Counted from the stretch's first letter, positions 17,295 through 25,759 are shown. The stretch: DNA of 58,409 bases from Streptomyces fuscigenes (GCF_021556455.1 NZ_JAKGCV010000005.1:1-58409); one strand, 5' to 3'. The notes: generated from the sequence alone by a model not told the origin. A program made the numbers and translations.

Positions 17295-17930
17295 ATGGCC
17301 ATCACGAAGGACGAGGCGGCGCGAGCGGCGCTGCGGCTGCTGGACGAACACGGCATGGACGGGCTCACGGTGCGCAAGGTCGCGTCCGAGCTCGGCGTCC
17401 AGGCGCCCGCGCTCTACTGGCACTTCGACGGCAAGCGCGCACTCCTCGACCGGATGACCGACGCCATGCTGGCCCCCGCCGCCGCCATGCTGGACAGGCC
17501 CCCGGGCGACCGGCCGTGGTGGGTGTGGCTGGAGGAGACGCTCGGACGGCTGCGGAGCGCTCTGCTCGTCCACCGCGACGGTGCGCGTGTCGCTTCCGGG
17601 GCGGATCTGACCCGGGCGGTCGCGCTGGGCGCGTTCGTGGAGCGCGGCACCGACGTGCTGCACTCAGCGGGCTTCGGACTCGGCGACGCGTCGCGGGCCG
17701 CGGGAGCGCTGGTGCACTTCGTCATCGGCAGGACGATCGAGGAGCAGTCGCGGCCGGACGCTTCGGCCGAACTCGAGACGATCGCGGACCCGGACTTCCC
17801 CTTTCCGGTCCTCGCGCGAGCCCTGCGCGAACGTCATGCCGCCGGTGACACACCCGACGACGACTTCCGCCACGGCCTCGCCATCATGCTGACCGGGCTG
17901 CGCACGCTGGTCGGCGCTGCGGGCGAGTAG
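17295..17930 (+). CDS. TetR-family regulator with TetR_C-like ligand domain
   Basis: 211 aa. HTH TVRKVASELGVQAPALYWHFDGKRALLDRM (recognition helix ALYWHF) is characteristic of the TetR subgroup that regulates drug-resistance genes; the C-terminal half (RSALLVHRDGARVASGADL, GALVHFVIGRTIEEQ) matches the TetR_C type. ATG 17295 is preceded by GGAGG at 17285. An open upstream extension to 17250 would overlap the operator and is unlikely. Probable repressor of the divergent flavin monooxygenase. Confidence 0.92.
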   Translation: MAITKDEAARAALRLLDEHGMDGLTVRKVASELGVQAPALYWHFDGKRALLDRMTDAMLAPAAAMLDRPPGDRPWWVWLEETLGRLRSALLVHRDGARVASGADLTRAVALGAFVERGTDVLHSAGFGLGDASRAAGALVHFVIGRTIEEQSRPDASAELETIADPDFPFPVLARALRERHAAGDTPDDDFRHGLAIMLTGLRTLVGAAGE

Positions 17931-17937
17931 CCCCCCG

Positions 17938-17980
17938 CGCATCCGGCAGGTCCGGGGCCGCGCCCGGCATACCGGATGCG
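17938..17980 (+). terminator. Hairpin terminator after tetR
   Basis: 9-bp outer arms CGCATCCGG / CCGGATGCG with further internal pairing, 8 nt after the tetR stop. Last clearly chromosomal signal before the element array. Confidence 0.65.
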
Positions 17981-18019
17981 GAGCGAGCGCCTCCGCCGGG
18001 CGCCCGGCAGGCACGTGAT

Positions 18020-18111
18020 GGGCACGGAGCGCTTGGAGAGGTCTGGACGACAGAAAATCGCCGGCTCGCTGACCTGGGGGTTTGTCGTGGAGCGGGTGAC
18101 GAGAATCGAAC
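18020..18111. repeat. Left-most att-like copy with integrase downstream sequence
   Basis: GGAGCGGGTGACGAGAATCGAAC (18089-18111, too long to quote in full elsewhere) equals the 3' end of the tRNA-Gly gene at 37,077. The preceding bases, GCTTGGAGAGGTCTGGACGAC at 18032 onwards and GACCTGGGGGTTTGTCGT before the att core, match the sequence after the integrase stop at 37,020-37,076. After 18111 the match decays (CCGCCCTCCGAGCTTCGGA against TCGCGCTCTGAGCTTGGGA). It is therefore the scar of an older element end: the left boundary of decayed element A. Confidence 0.75.
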
Positions 18112-18257
18112 CCGCCCTCCGAGCTTCGGAATCACGGGGCTTTGTCGGCGTCTGTGCTGGTCAGCGGCGCGTATGGGCTCCGAAGCGCCCCTGGGCCGCT
18201 GCCGTGGCACCGAGCCGTACCGCTGCGCGAGGTGCGGCTCGGTGCGCCGAGCAGGCG

Positions 18258-18716
18258 CTACCGGTCGTGTCGGACGGTGGGCCGGCTGACGGGGACCACG
18301 GTGAGGAGGTCGCCGAGGCCCTTGTAGTCGTCGGGGTTGGTGGTGAAAAGGGGCAGCTCTTCGGCGACGGCGACGGCTGCGATCATGAGGTCCGCGACGC
18401 GACGCCGTGGCTTTCGCCCGGCTCCGATCACGGCGGCGCAGACCCTCCCGTAAATGCGGGCGGCGTCGGTGTCGAAGGGGATGGGGTCGAACTCGTTCTC
18501 GGCGCGCTGCAGGATGTCGAGGCGCCGGCCGCGCTCAGCGTGTTCGTCGTAGTCGCCCTGCTCCTCGTTCCTGCGCACTTCGTGTGGCCCTGCGGACAGC
18601 TCCGCCAGGGTGATCGCGGTGATCGCGACCTCGGCGGGCAGTTCCGCGGGGTCGATCCACTTGCGCAGGATGACGATGTTGGTGTCGAGCAGACCCTGGT
18701 CGTAGTCAGCGGGCAT
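18258..18716 (-). CDS. vapC: PIN-domain toxin (VapC-like)
   Basis: 152 aa. PIN-domain ribonuclease with acidic residues in GLLDTNIVIL (Asp), AITAITLAELSAG (Glu) and RVADLMIAAVAVAEELPLFTTNPDDY (Asp residues of the C-terminal half). By family it cleaves RNA and arrests growth unless bound by its antitoxin. The ATG overlaps the end of the upstream antitoxin gene by 11 nt, the normal order. It lies inside decayed element A, where an addiction module could have delayed loss of the remnant. Confidence 0.85.
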   Translation of the reverse strand: MPADYDQGLLDTNIVILRKWIDPAELPAEVAITAITLAELSAGPHEVRRNEEQGDYDEHAERGRRLDILQRAENEFDPIPFDTDAARIYGRVCAAVIGAGRKPRRRVADLMIAAVAVAEELPLFTTNPDDYKGLGDLLTVVPVSRPTVRHDR

Positions 18717-18975
18717 AGGGGTCGTCCGTCTCCTGCTCGGCGGTGGCGTCCTGGTCGGCCCGGAACGCTTCCAATGAGACGTCCGACGCGGTGCGGGACA
18801 TAGCGGTGAACTCCGAGCGCGGAACGAACCGCCGACGCCGACGCAGCGGGATCAACTCCCCGATCTGGTGCCCGTCACGCGTGACGGTGAAGGACTGCCC
18901 ACCCTGGACGGCATCCATGATCTCTTTGGACCGGCTGCGCAGGTCGCGTTGGGTGATCTGGGGCTGAGTTGACAT
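18706..18975 (-). CDS. Phd/YefM-type antitoxin (VapB partner)
   Basis: 89 aa. MSTQPQITQRDLRSRSKEIMDAVQGG-type N-terminus followed by SFTVTRDGHQIGELIPLRRRRRF is the Phd/YefM DNA-binding fold; the acidic C-terminus (EAFRADQDATAEQETDDPYA) would wrap the toxin. ATG 18975 is preceded by GTGGAGGA. The open frame continues upstream into a korSA remnant but the antitoxin homology begins here. Confidence 0.85.
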   Translation of the reverse strand: MSTQPQITQRDLRSRSKEIMDAVQGGQSFTVTRDGHQIGELIPLRRRRRFVPRSEFTAMSRTASDVSLEAFRADQDATAEQETDDPYAR

Positions 18976-18989
18976 TCCTCCACGGTAGC

Positions 18990-19300
18990 ACCATGTAGCA
19001 CCGTGTGCCCCCCCGAGCTGCGGGGCTGGCGGCGGTGCTTCCTCCTCATGCTTCGTGTCAAGGAGAACCGAGAACGGCACATGTGTGCAGTGGAGTTGGC
19101 GGAGACGGCCGCGGTCGGCGGTCTGCGACGCGACATAGGTGTACATGGGCTCGCGGGGCGGGATGTACAGCAGGTCTCCGAGCGCTGGCGGGGCGTCGGT
19201 TTGCGTGACCGCGGGTCCCTCAGCGTCTGTCCAGCGCGGTCCGTCAGCCTCGGTGGAGGGGCCGTTGGTGTCGTTGCGGACACCGCGGGCGCGTGTGGCT
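18990..19300 (-). pseudogene. korSA (GntR/UTRA regulator) remnant
   Basis: The reverse strand reads ...PREPMYTYVASQTADRGRLRQLHCTHVPFSV... matching MFTHDALQTADRGRLRQLHRTYVPFSV in the intact KorSA-type protein of element B (30,738-31,478). The DNA match runs from about 18,995 to 19,260, with the HTH part and C-terminus missing. It is a middle fragment left in decayed element A. Confidence 0.75.
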
Positions 19301-19301
19301 C

Positions 19302-19451
19302 GGGCGTGAGCGGGCCGCGCTCATGCATCAGCATTCGGACGTGGAGCGGCAGCAGGAAGTTGCAGCCGGACTCGACGGGCTGGTTCAGCGGCAGCGAAAA
19401 GCTGCACGGGAGAAGCCGGACGGCCAATCCGGCACGGATCCGGCACGCGAC
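19302..19451 (+). pseudogene. 3' fragment of a tyrosine integrase
   Basis: Reads RERAALMHQHSDVERQQEVAAGLDGL..., colinear with the last 50 residues of the element B integrase (SERAALMYQHSDVERQQEV). The catalytic Tyr (MYQHSD) is His here (MHQHSD), and the stop codon TAG is changed to TGG. With the flanking att copies this marks the right end of decayed element A. Confidence 0.82.
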
Positions 19452-19474
19452 GCTTGGGGAGATCTGGACAACAC

Positions 19475-19505
19475 AAAAGCCCCGGGCCGCCGGCCTGGGG
19501 CTTTT
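19475..19505 (+). terminator. Hairpin after integrase remnant
   Basis: AAAAGCCCC / GGGGCTTTT arms around GGGCCGCCGGCCT. Occupies the same place as the terminator after the intact integrase (37,044-37,070). Confidence 0.75.
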
Positions 19506-19509
19506 CTCT

Positions 19510-19552
19510 GGAGCGGGTGACGAGAATCGAACTCGCGCTCTGAGCTTGGGAA
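19510..19552. repeat. attL of element B (43-bp tRNA-Gly 3' end copy)
   Basis: Identical over 43 bp to 37,077-37,119, running from GGAGCGGGTGACGAG to GAGCTTGGGAA, that is, from the CC of the tRNA 3' end to the anticodon loop. It is both the right end of decayed element A and the left end of element B. Confidence 0.92.
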
Positions 19553-19661
19553 TCAACGGCCCGTCCACTCTAAGTAGGGCCCTGACGTGCTGAAACGCCC
19601 TGGAGTCGGGAGGCTGCCGGATTGTTGAAATGACCGGTGGTGCCCATGGTTCTCCGGTCGT

Positions 19662-19681
19662 TCTGGCACGAATCTGGCACG
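19662..19681 (+). repeat. Arm-type direct repeat near left att
   Basis: TCTGGCACGAATCTGGCACG, two TCTGGCACG units 11 bp apart. The same doublet is at 20,582-20,601 and, inside the integrase 3' end, at 36,995-37,014. These are plausible integrase or excisionase arm sites flanking attP. Confidence 0.55.
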
Positions 19682-19713
19682 GGCAGCAACCGCCGAACTG
19701 GGAACATCTGCCC

Positions 19714-20109
19714 ATGGACATCGGGTGGCAGCTGCGCGCGCTGATGACATCCCTGGCGCGAGAAGACGGTGTCTTCGCCCATGTGGCTTCCGAGACAGAC
19801 GGGTCGGTCGCGGAGCAGGTGCGACGTCTCGTCGTGGAGGCCGAGCGTGCTTGGGAGCGGTATGCCGTACCTGGAGCAAGTGGTCCGGACTCGCCAACAG
19901 AGGTCGCTGATGCGCTCGTAGAGGTCGACCGGGATCACGCCGCCGAACTCATGACATACCTTGCTGCGAGCGACCTTGTCTTCCCCGGTCGTTCGCGCCG
20001 AGACGAGGGCCACGTAGGCCGGGCAGGGGCCCTCGCAGTGCAGTTGCTGGGATACCGGTCTGTCCGGTTGGGGGAGATTGAAGGAGCTGAAAACGCAACT
20101 GGCTCATAG
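19714..20109 (+). CDS. Hypothetical protein
   Basis: 131 aa, soluble, acidic, with helical text (MDIGWQLRALMTSLAREDGVF, AEQVRRLVVEAERAWERYAV, DHAAELMTYLAASDLVF). No family recognised. The ATG at 19714 follows GGGAAC; an earlier in-frame start at 19630 falls over the arm repeat. First gene inside element B next to attL. Confidence 0.5.
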   Translation: MDIGWQLRALMTSLAREDGVFAHVASETDGSVAEQVRRLVVEAERAWERYAVPGASGPDSPTEVADALVEVDRDHAAELMTYLAASDLVFPGRSRRDEGHVGRAGALAVQLLGYRSVRLGEIEGAENATGS

Positions 20110-20284
20110 CTCAACCCGTGTCACAACTACCGCCGACATTTCTCCTTCATCTGGAATGCAGAGGCCGCCTATCGAATTCGGACGGTCATGGTCAGTAATT
20201 CGCCTCTCTCAGAACTACCGCACCGTAACCACATGCTGTCTCGCGACGATGGCTTGTCCGACTCTGCTGTCGTCAGGAGAAGGT

Positions 20285-20428
20285 ATGGGGTACCAAGTCA
20301 AGTGTGGGTCGACGAAGACCAAGACCGGTAGGCCTTGTCAGAGGCCGGCGATGATCGGCTACTCGCGCTGCCAGGATCATCGCGGGGAGTGGGCTCCGAA
20401 GCAGAAGAGGAAGACCAAGAAGCGCTGA
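20285..20428 (+). CDS. Small Cys/His zinc-finger-like protein
   Basis: 47 aa. CGSTKTKTGRPCQRPAMIGYSRCQDH fits the G-x-P-C-x-x-P-(A)-x-x-G-x-x-R-C-x-x-H pattern of very short phage- and ICE-borne metal-binding proteins, with a basic tail (KQKRKTKKR). AGGAGAAGGT stands directly upstream of the ATG. May bind nucleic acid; role unknown. Confidence 0.65.
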   Translation: MGYQVKCGSTKTKTGRPCQRPAMIGYSRCQDHRGEWAPKQKRKTKKR

Positions 20429-20619
20429 GCCGTCTCGCGACGTAGTACCTGAGCAGAACCTGCCGACGGACCTGATACAGGTCCAGCCAGACATGAGCGG
20501 ATGACCTGTGCACCCGGGGGCTGGCGCGATGTTGCACGACTGGCGGCAGCCCTTCGCTCGGACAGGCAGCCTATCCGGTGTTCTGGCACGGATCTGGCAC
20601 GACGAGTACCGTCAACGGC

Positions 20620-21546
20620 ATGATCTCGGAGGCGGTCGGCGGGGCGGACAAGCGGCAGCAGTTCACGGAGGAGACGGCCGGTGCTGCCCTGCGGGAGGCA
20701 TGCGCGGTTGCTGGCATCTACCCGACCGGGGCGGAGCTCCTGCGGCTCGGTTCCAACGCTGTCTACCGTCTGCCCGCTGCTCCGGTGATCGTCCGTATCG
20801 CGCGGGACGTTGACGCAGCGGCTGAGATGAAACGAGCGGTTGCCGTGGCCCGGTGGCTGGCTACGCAGAACTTCCCGGCGACGCGGGTTCTGCCTACCGT
20901 CGAGCAGCCGCTGACGGCAGGTGGTCGGGTCGTGACGTTCTGGGAGAGCGCTCAGGATCGCGAGGAGTACGCAACGGTCGCCGAACTGGCAGACCTCCTG
21001 CGACGACTCCACTGGCTCGAAGAGCCGGAGTCGCTGCACCTGTCGTACTTCGACCCGGTGGGCAAGCTCTGGGCGTCACTCCGGGCTCTCGACGGGGCCC
21101 CGTCGGAGGATGCGGCGTTCCTCGAGCAGCGGGTCGTACGTCTCAGCAAGGAGTACGACCGCCTGGACTTCGTGCTGCCTTTCGGGATGATTCATGGCGA
21201 TGCGAGTATCGGCAACATCCTGCGGCATCGCGACGGGCACGCCATCCTCATCGACCTGGACGGGTTCACGCTGGCGCCGCGGGAGTGGGACCTCATTCAG
21301 ACGGCGCTCTTCTACGACCGTTTCGGTTGGCACACGCGCGAGGAGTACGAAGCCTTCGTGCATCACTACGGCTTCGACATCATGAACTGGCCGGGTTACT
21401 CCGTCTTGGCCGACGTGCGCGAGCTGATGATGGTTCTCTGGCTGGGACAACAGGTGGCGACGAGCGAGAAGTCCGCGGCGGAGTTCGCCCGGCGGGTAGC
21501 TTCGCTGCGTACGAATGGCAGTCGGCGCGAGTGGGGGCCGTTTTAA
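20620..21546 (+). CDS. Aminoglycoside phosphotransferase-like (APH) kinase
   Basis: 308 aa. Protein-kinase-like fold with Brenner-type motif MIHGDASIGNIL (catalytic Asp, Asn) and metal-binding ILIDLDGF; the N-lobe contains PVIVRIAR. Substrate unknown: genes of this type are common on streptomycete elements and need not confer drug resistance. ATG 20620 lies 19 bp after the second TCTGGCACG doublet and has no clear ribosome site, so expression from a leader-poor transcript is possible. Confidence 0.8.
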   Translation: MISEAVGGADKRQQFTEETAGAALREACAVAGIYPTGAELLRLGSNAVYRLPAAPVIVRIARDVDAAAEMKRAVAVARWLATQNFPATRVLPTVEQPLTAGGRVVTFWESAQDREEYATVAELADLLRRLHWLEEPESLHLSYFDPVGKLWASLRALDGAPSEDAAFLEQRVVRLSKEYDRLDFVLPFGMIHGDASIGNILRHRDGHAILIDLDGFTLAPREWDLIQTALFYDRFGWHTREEYEAFVHHYGFDIMNWPGYSVLADVRELMMVLWLGQQVATSEKSAAEFARRVASLRTNGSRREWGPF

Positions 21547-21555
21547 TCGTTCGCG

Positions 21556-22089
21556 TCACGTGGCTTCCTGCTTGGACGGACGATTACGCACGAGGTGATG
21601 GGCCGCCTGCAACGCCTGGGCTTTGAGCGCCTCCAGGGAGATGGACCAGCTCTCGTCCCAGTCCTCCAGGTTGCTCGCGCACATAGCGATCTGGCGCAAT
21701 TTTTCTGTGTATGGCCAGCTCATATTGAGCTCTGTCAACATTTGCAGCCACATGCGATCGACGCCGGTGGCGGCATCAAGAGAACCGTCGACCACTTGCT
21801 CCGCGAGCCAGTAGATCCGGGACCATGCAGCGGCTGCCGAGTTCGCTGGAGCCTCGATGTGCCAGCCCAACTCCTGCACGACCTGAGTAAACAACTCGCC
21901 CGCTTCGGGCTCCTCCCGGTGTCCCAGCCCGGCCAGCAGCGGCAACGAGGGCGTATCGACCCCCGCCATGAGTGCGTCAAGACCGGCTTGGATGAGGCGG
22001 TCAGCCCCAACATGTCCTTCGATTGCTCGCTCGTGAGCAAGCTGCTTCATCTGTCGCCGTGCTTCTTCTTCGGTCACCGCTGCCCTCAC
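21556..22089 (-). CDS. Hypothetical protein, helical
   Basis: 177 aa: charged N-terminus (TEEEARRQMKQLAHERAIEGH) and Trp-rich helices (AAAAWSRIYWLAEQVVDGSLD, WDESWSISLEALKAQALQAAHHLV). No family recognised. Converges with the APH-like gene (9 bp between stops) and lies directly downstream of the XRE regulator with 77 bp between them, so it may share its transcript. Confidence 0.65.
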   Translation of the reverse strand: MRAAVTEEEARRQMKQLAHERAIEGHVGADRLIQAGLDALMAGVDTPSLPLLAGLGHREEPEAGELFTQVVQELGWHIEAPANSAAAAWSRIYWLAEQVVDGSLDAATGVDRMWLQMLTELNMSWPYTEKLRQIAMCASNLEDWDESWSISLEALKAQALQAAHHLVRNRPSKQEAT

Positions 22090-22166
22090 CGTCTACGGCC
22101 CGGGGAGGCATCGTGCCACGGCCGTGCTTCGACAGCACGCCTGTTCCTCACCTGAGAAGTTGCCGG

Positions 22167-23462
22167 TCAACCTGTGGCGAGCCACAGACGGTGGTCGGCG
22201 GCTTGCTCCTGGAAGTCCTGGACGATCGACGATGACCCGAGCTGGTCTAGGTTCTGGCGGAACTCTGCGAGGTAGGCCACGCACCGTGACGACTTCAGTT
22301 GTTCGCCGAGGTCCAGGGCGTCCAGGGCCACGCGGCACGCCTCCTCCGGGTCTCCGCCGTGGAGGTGGGCGTCTGCCCGGACCATGGTGGCGAAGAAGTC
22401 GCTGCGGACGTGGCTGCCACTCATGGCGTTCTCCGCGTGGGCTACGGCCTGGCGGGCGCTGCGGACGTCCCGGAAACAGTGCGCGGCTTCGGCGGCCAGT
22501 TCGGCTTCGTCGAAGTAGGTGATCCACTCGGGCTCGTCGTCGCTATTACGGCTCTCCAGGGCCTTCGTCGCTTCGGCGAGTGCCATTTCGCAGCCTCGCC
22601 TGTCGCCGGTGCGAGCGAGCGCGCGGGCTTCCATGGCGTGGAACTGGGCCCGGAGCGTCGGTGTCGCAACCGCCGAGATGCCCATGAGTGCTGCACGGGC
22701 GAGTGTTGCCGCGTGAGTGTACTGGCCGAGGAAGGTGGCCTGGTGGCTCATCGCGGACAGGATGCTGCCCGCTAAACGTCGGTCGTTGCTGTCCTGAGCG
22801 AGGCGTAGGGCTTGGAGGAAGTACCGCTGGGCGAGACCGTGGTGGCAGGCGTCGTAGGACATCCAGCCGGCCAGGAGCGTCGACTCGGCAGCGGTGGAGA
22901 ACAGCGCCTGGCCGACTGCCTCGGTGTACTGGCCGCTGAGGAGGGGAGCGACGTCGCGGCTGAGGTACTGGATGACGGATTGGCGGGCGTGGTCGCCTCC
23001 AAACCGGTCGTCGAGCTGGGCGAACAGGTCGCTGGTCGACTTGATCATGGCGACATCGGCAAGACCCACCCGTGTCCCTCGATTGCTCGCGGACTCGGGG
23101 AAGGATGCCTGCGGGGCGACGAGCCACCGCAGAGACGCTTCACTCCACGCCGCCTCCGACGGATCGGCTTGGAGCAGCGGCTCGTAGCCGTTGAGATCCG
23201 CTCGCCACAGGCGGTCGACGGTCTGAATGGCGGCTTCGGGACTCTCCGGGTAGCTGGCGTCAAGAAGAGCCGAGTCCTGCCCCGTGTGGTGGTTCAGCCC
23301 GAGTTCCGCGGCCGTGAGTCCGAGTGCTTCGCACAGCAGGGGGCCGTAGAACTCGTCGGGCACGCTGTGCCCGTTCTCCCAAGTCGCGATGCGGCGCTTC
23401 ACGCTGGCGTCCGCCGGCAGGTTCTGGCCGTGGCGCGCGGCAACCCTGCGCAGCTCGCTCAC
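22167..23462 (-). CDS. XRE-family HTH regulator with TPR-like C-terminus
   Basis: 431 aa from the first standard start (GTG 23462). The conserved HTH is larger: the same frame continues upstream as TPAEQPIGVLLRESRKKRGW then SQPRLVSELRRVAARHG, beginning at an ACG (23537) that sits 8 nt after GGGAGG. The true protein therefore probably starts near 23537 or its start codon is mutated. Further motifs: KRRIATWENGHSVPDEFY (HTH end) and a long all-helical region (RYFLQALRLAQDSNDRRLAGSIL, ALARTGDRRGCEMALAEA) as in streptomycete XRE/TPR regulators that respond to small peptides or element signals. Confidence 0.82.
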   Translation of the reverse strand: MSELRRVAARHGQNLPADASVKRRIATWENGHSVPDEFYGPLLCEALGLTAAELGLNHHTGQDSALLDASYPESPEAAIQTVDRLWRADLNGYEPLLQADPSEAAWSEASLRWLVAPQASFPESASNRGTRVGLADVAMIKSTSDLFAQLDDRFGGDHARQSVIQYLSRDVAPLLSGQYTEAVGQALFSTAAESTLLAGWMSYDACHHGLAQRYFLQALRLAQDSNDRRLAGSILSAMSHQATFLGQYTHAATLARAALMGISAVATPTLRAQFHAMEARALARTGDRRGCEMALAEATKALESRNSDDEPEWITYFDEAELAAEAAHCFRDVRSARQAVAHAENAMSGSHVRSDFFATMVRADAHLHGGDPEEACRVALDALDLGEQLKSSRCVAYLAEFRQNLDQLGSSSIVQDFQEQAADHRLWLATG

Positions 23463-23784
23463 CAGTCGCGGCTGACTCCAGCCGCGCTTTTTGCGTGACT
23501 CGCGCAGTAGGACACCGATCGGTTGCTCCGCAGGCGTGGTGATCGCCTCCCGTGGTGGCCTTGGACGTTGCTGCTGGCACCCAATGTACGGAACACACCC
23601 GTCCGGCTACCAGGTCTTTCGGAATGTGCAGCGGCATGTGGGGCTGACGGGGGATGACGTGCCGTCGCCTTGCTTGTCATCCCCCGTCAGCTTTCGTCAT
23701 CTGCCCAGCTCAGGGGCTTGCGGGCCAATCTGTGCTCACGGCGCCTGATGGGCCGTCGGTCGTATCAGAGCGAGGTGGGATGAC

Positions 23785-24345
23785 GTGCAGTGGATGACGA
23801 GGCGGGGTGTCCAATGGCTCTCCGCGGGCGCGGATGATCCGGAGATGTGCCGAGCGCGGTGGGCGGACGATCCGCGACAACCGTACGCCTTGGCCACCGG
23901 CCGGCTCTTCGATGTCGTCGTGGTCAACCTGAGGCTTGGCACTGAGGTGTTCGAGCAGATGGAACGACGAGAGATGGCCCTCGGCCCGGTTGCGGTTGAC
24001 CGTGCAGCCCAGCAAGCGGGCTTCTTCCTGCCCACCAACTCCCGGTCACGGTTCGAACGCTGCCTTGCCCGCGAAACCAGCACCTCTCCTCCCTACCGGT
24101 ACATGGAGCATGGGTCATTCATCGTCGTGCCGGGCCCGATGCCCCTCGCGACGGACCGGCACCAGTGGCTTCGGGCCCCCATCCGACGACCTGAGACATC
24201 TCCGCTGCGAACGGCGTGTCTTGCCGTGATGCTCGCCGCGACCGCCGAACTCATCGCACGAGCGGACCACTACAACGAGCAGTACCCGAGTGCAGCGGCG
24301 ATGTGGGCCGAGGAGAACGAGGAGACAGTCGACCATGCACGCTGA
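23785..24345 (+). CDS. Small prim-pol-like protein of AICEs
   Basis: 186 aa. WLSAGADDPEMCRARWADDPRQPYALATGRLFDVVVV resembles the N-terminal bifunctional DNA primase/polymerase (prim-pol) fold; GPVAVDRAAQQAGFFLPTNSR, SFIVVPGPMPL and WLRAPIRRPETSPLR are hallmarks of the short version found on streptomycete integrative elements. GTG 23785 with GGTGGGA upstream. It may prime the element's second strand; a full catalytic set is not obvious. Starts an operon-like run of three genes. Confidence 0.72.
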   Translation: MQWMTRRGVQWLSAGADDPEMCRARWADDPRQPYALATGRLFDVVVVNLRLGTEVFEQMERREMALGPVAVDRAAQQAGFFLPTNSRSRFERCLARETSTSPPYRYMEHGSFIVVPGPMPLATDRHQWLRAPIRRPETSPLRTACLAVMLAATAELIARADHYNEQYPSAAAMWAEENEETVDHAR

Positions 24346-24631
24346 GGACGGCCAGGGCGACGCAGCTCACTGGTCACCTCTGGAAACCGACGAGTGGTAC
24401 GCCGCACGCAACGCCACCACCGCCCTGCGTGACGTACTGACGGCTGCGGGCATGGCAAAGGACTTCCCCTATCTGCGCGCCGAGTTGAACGCCTTCGGCC
24501 TGGGGCTCATCGAGCTGGGACGTGTCTCCCCTGAGACCGCGCAGCGGCTGGCGGAGCTGCTTCGACGGGCCGTACAGGGCGCCCACGACTCCGAGCACGC
24601 TGACGACGCCAACGGGCGTACCCAGAACTGA
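24335..24631 (+). CDS. Small helical protein, paralogue of next gene
   Basis: 98 aa, starting inside the end of the prim-pol-like gene (11-bp overlap). The core ALRDVLTAAGMAKDFPYLRAEL then FGLGLIELGRVSPETAQRLAELL aligns with the following gene's SLADQLRAAGLSSDFLGLKADV then FGDGLVCLGPIRPAAAELLARL. Function unknown. Confidence 0.7.
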   Translation: MHAEDGQGDAAHWSPLETDEWYAARNATTALRDVLTAAGMAKDFPYLRAELNAFGLGLIELGRVSPETAQRLAELLRRAVQGAHDSEHADDANGRTQN

Positions 24632-24653
24632 CTGACCAGAGAAGGTGGAAGAC

Positions 24654-24974
24654 ATGAGCGACCCGCGCCGCGTCGTGGCGAAGCGAGCGGAGAACCTGTC
24701 GCCGACTGTGCCGTACGTCCGTGGCTGGGCCGAGGCGAAGCGCGGTGCTGACAGCCTGGCCGATCAACTGCGAGCGGCTGGTCTGTCCTCGGACTTCCTG
24801 GGCCTCAAGGCGGATGTCTCCGTCTTCGGCGACGGCCTGGTCTGCCTCGGCCCAATCCGCCCGGCTGCGGCCGAGCTGCTGGCGCGCTTGCCCGCATCCG
24901 GTCTCGCTATGGAGATGGCCGAGTGCGCCGGGCTGAGGGACGTGTCAGCTCCTCCGGACGCCTCAGCAGCCTGA
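24654..24974 (+). CDS. Small helical protein, paralogue of previous gene
   Basis: 106 aa; ATG 24654 with AAGGTGG 6 nt upstream, 22 bp after the previous stop. Shares the L-x-x-A-G-x-x-x-D-F and F-G-x-G-L-x-x-L-G pattern with its neighbour, so the two arose by tandem duplication. No known family recognised. Confidence 0.7.
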   Translation: MSDPRRVVAKRAENLSPTVPYVRGWAEAKRGADSLADQLRAAGLSSDFLGLKADVSVFGDGLVCLGPIRPAAAELLARLPASGLAMEMAECAGLRDVSAPPDASAA

Positions 24975-25211
24975 CGGTCTGCTCCGGTAGACCCTGTCGA
25001 CTCCTCCACGATCGCGCGACGGGGCCTACATATGCGCTCGCCGGCTACGGACTATGCCCTGCGGCCCGGCCGGGACCGGCGCCCCAGCGCCGCAGCCCGG
25101 ACGAGCCGCAGGGACAAACCACTGAGCCATACCGACCCCACAACCAAAGGACCCGGGCGGGTGCTGGAACACCCCCCGGGCGTGGCCAACCGCTTCTAGG
25201 GAGCGATCGAC

Positions 25212-25496
25212 GTGCACAAGGTACTTGCTGCCCTCCTCCATGTCCTCACCCCCCGCCGACGTGGCTGGCATGCAGCCCCCGCGCCGTCGACTACGCACTA
25301 CGTGTCGACTCCGACCGTGCGTTGCGCCGTGACCTTTTATCCACCCCTGGACACCGCGGCGGGACGTTACCGCCGTCGGATGCGCGCCGGAGGGGCTGAG
25401 ATGACGCCGCTCGTCCGTCCGTACGTCCTGGCGCACGAGGAGAAGACAGCAGCGGATCGGATGCTTGCCCGCATTGAGCGGGAAGCGACGGCGTGA
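25212..25496 (+). CDS. Small hypothetical protein
   Basis: 94 aa, GTG start with GGGAGCG upstream. Basic N-terminus (MHKVLAALLHVLTPRRRGWHA) and C-terminus MTPLVRPYVLAHEEKTAADRMLARIE, text also typical of short proteins on streptomycete elements. The region before it (24,975-25,211) holds no supported gene. Confidence 0.5.
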   Translation: MHKVLAALLHVLTPRRRGWHAAPAPSTTHYVSTPTVRCAVTFYPPLDTAAGRYRRRMRAGGAEMTPLVRPYVLAHEEKTAADRMLARIEREATA

Positions 25497-25759
25497 CGTC
25501 CACGAGGCGGATCACAATTAAGCCTCGGACCGCCACTCCCCTCAACACGTGGCCACGCTTTCCAACTGTGGTGGTGCCTCGCGGGGCCGTGTACAGGGCC
25601 TTTCACCTGCGTTCACGGTCAGCTGGTCGACGGAGCTGCTACGGGCTTCGGTCCCTTCTGAACGTCGTCGAACGGCGTTGAATGAGACGGAAACTGAGAC
25701 GTAAGAGGGTCGAGCCGCGCTCCCGACGCGGTGACTGTCCGCCGTGCCATCATCTGCAC

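Noticed and set aside
20620..21546. Aminoglycoside resistance gene
   Set aside because: The kinase motif is generic; element-borne APH-like genes with this divergent sequence cannot be called resistance determinants from sequence.
24923..25399. 158-codon frame overlapping two small genes
   Set aside because: Pro/Arg/Thr-rich noise without a ribosome site; the 25,212 gene in another frame is better supported.
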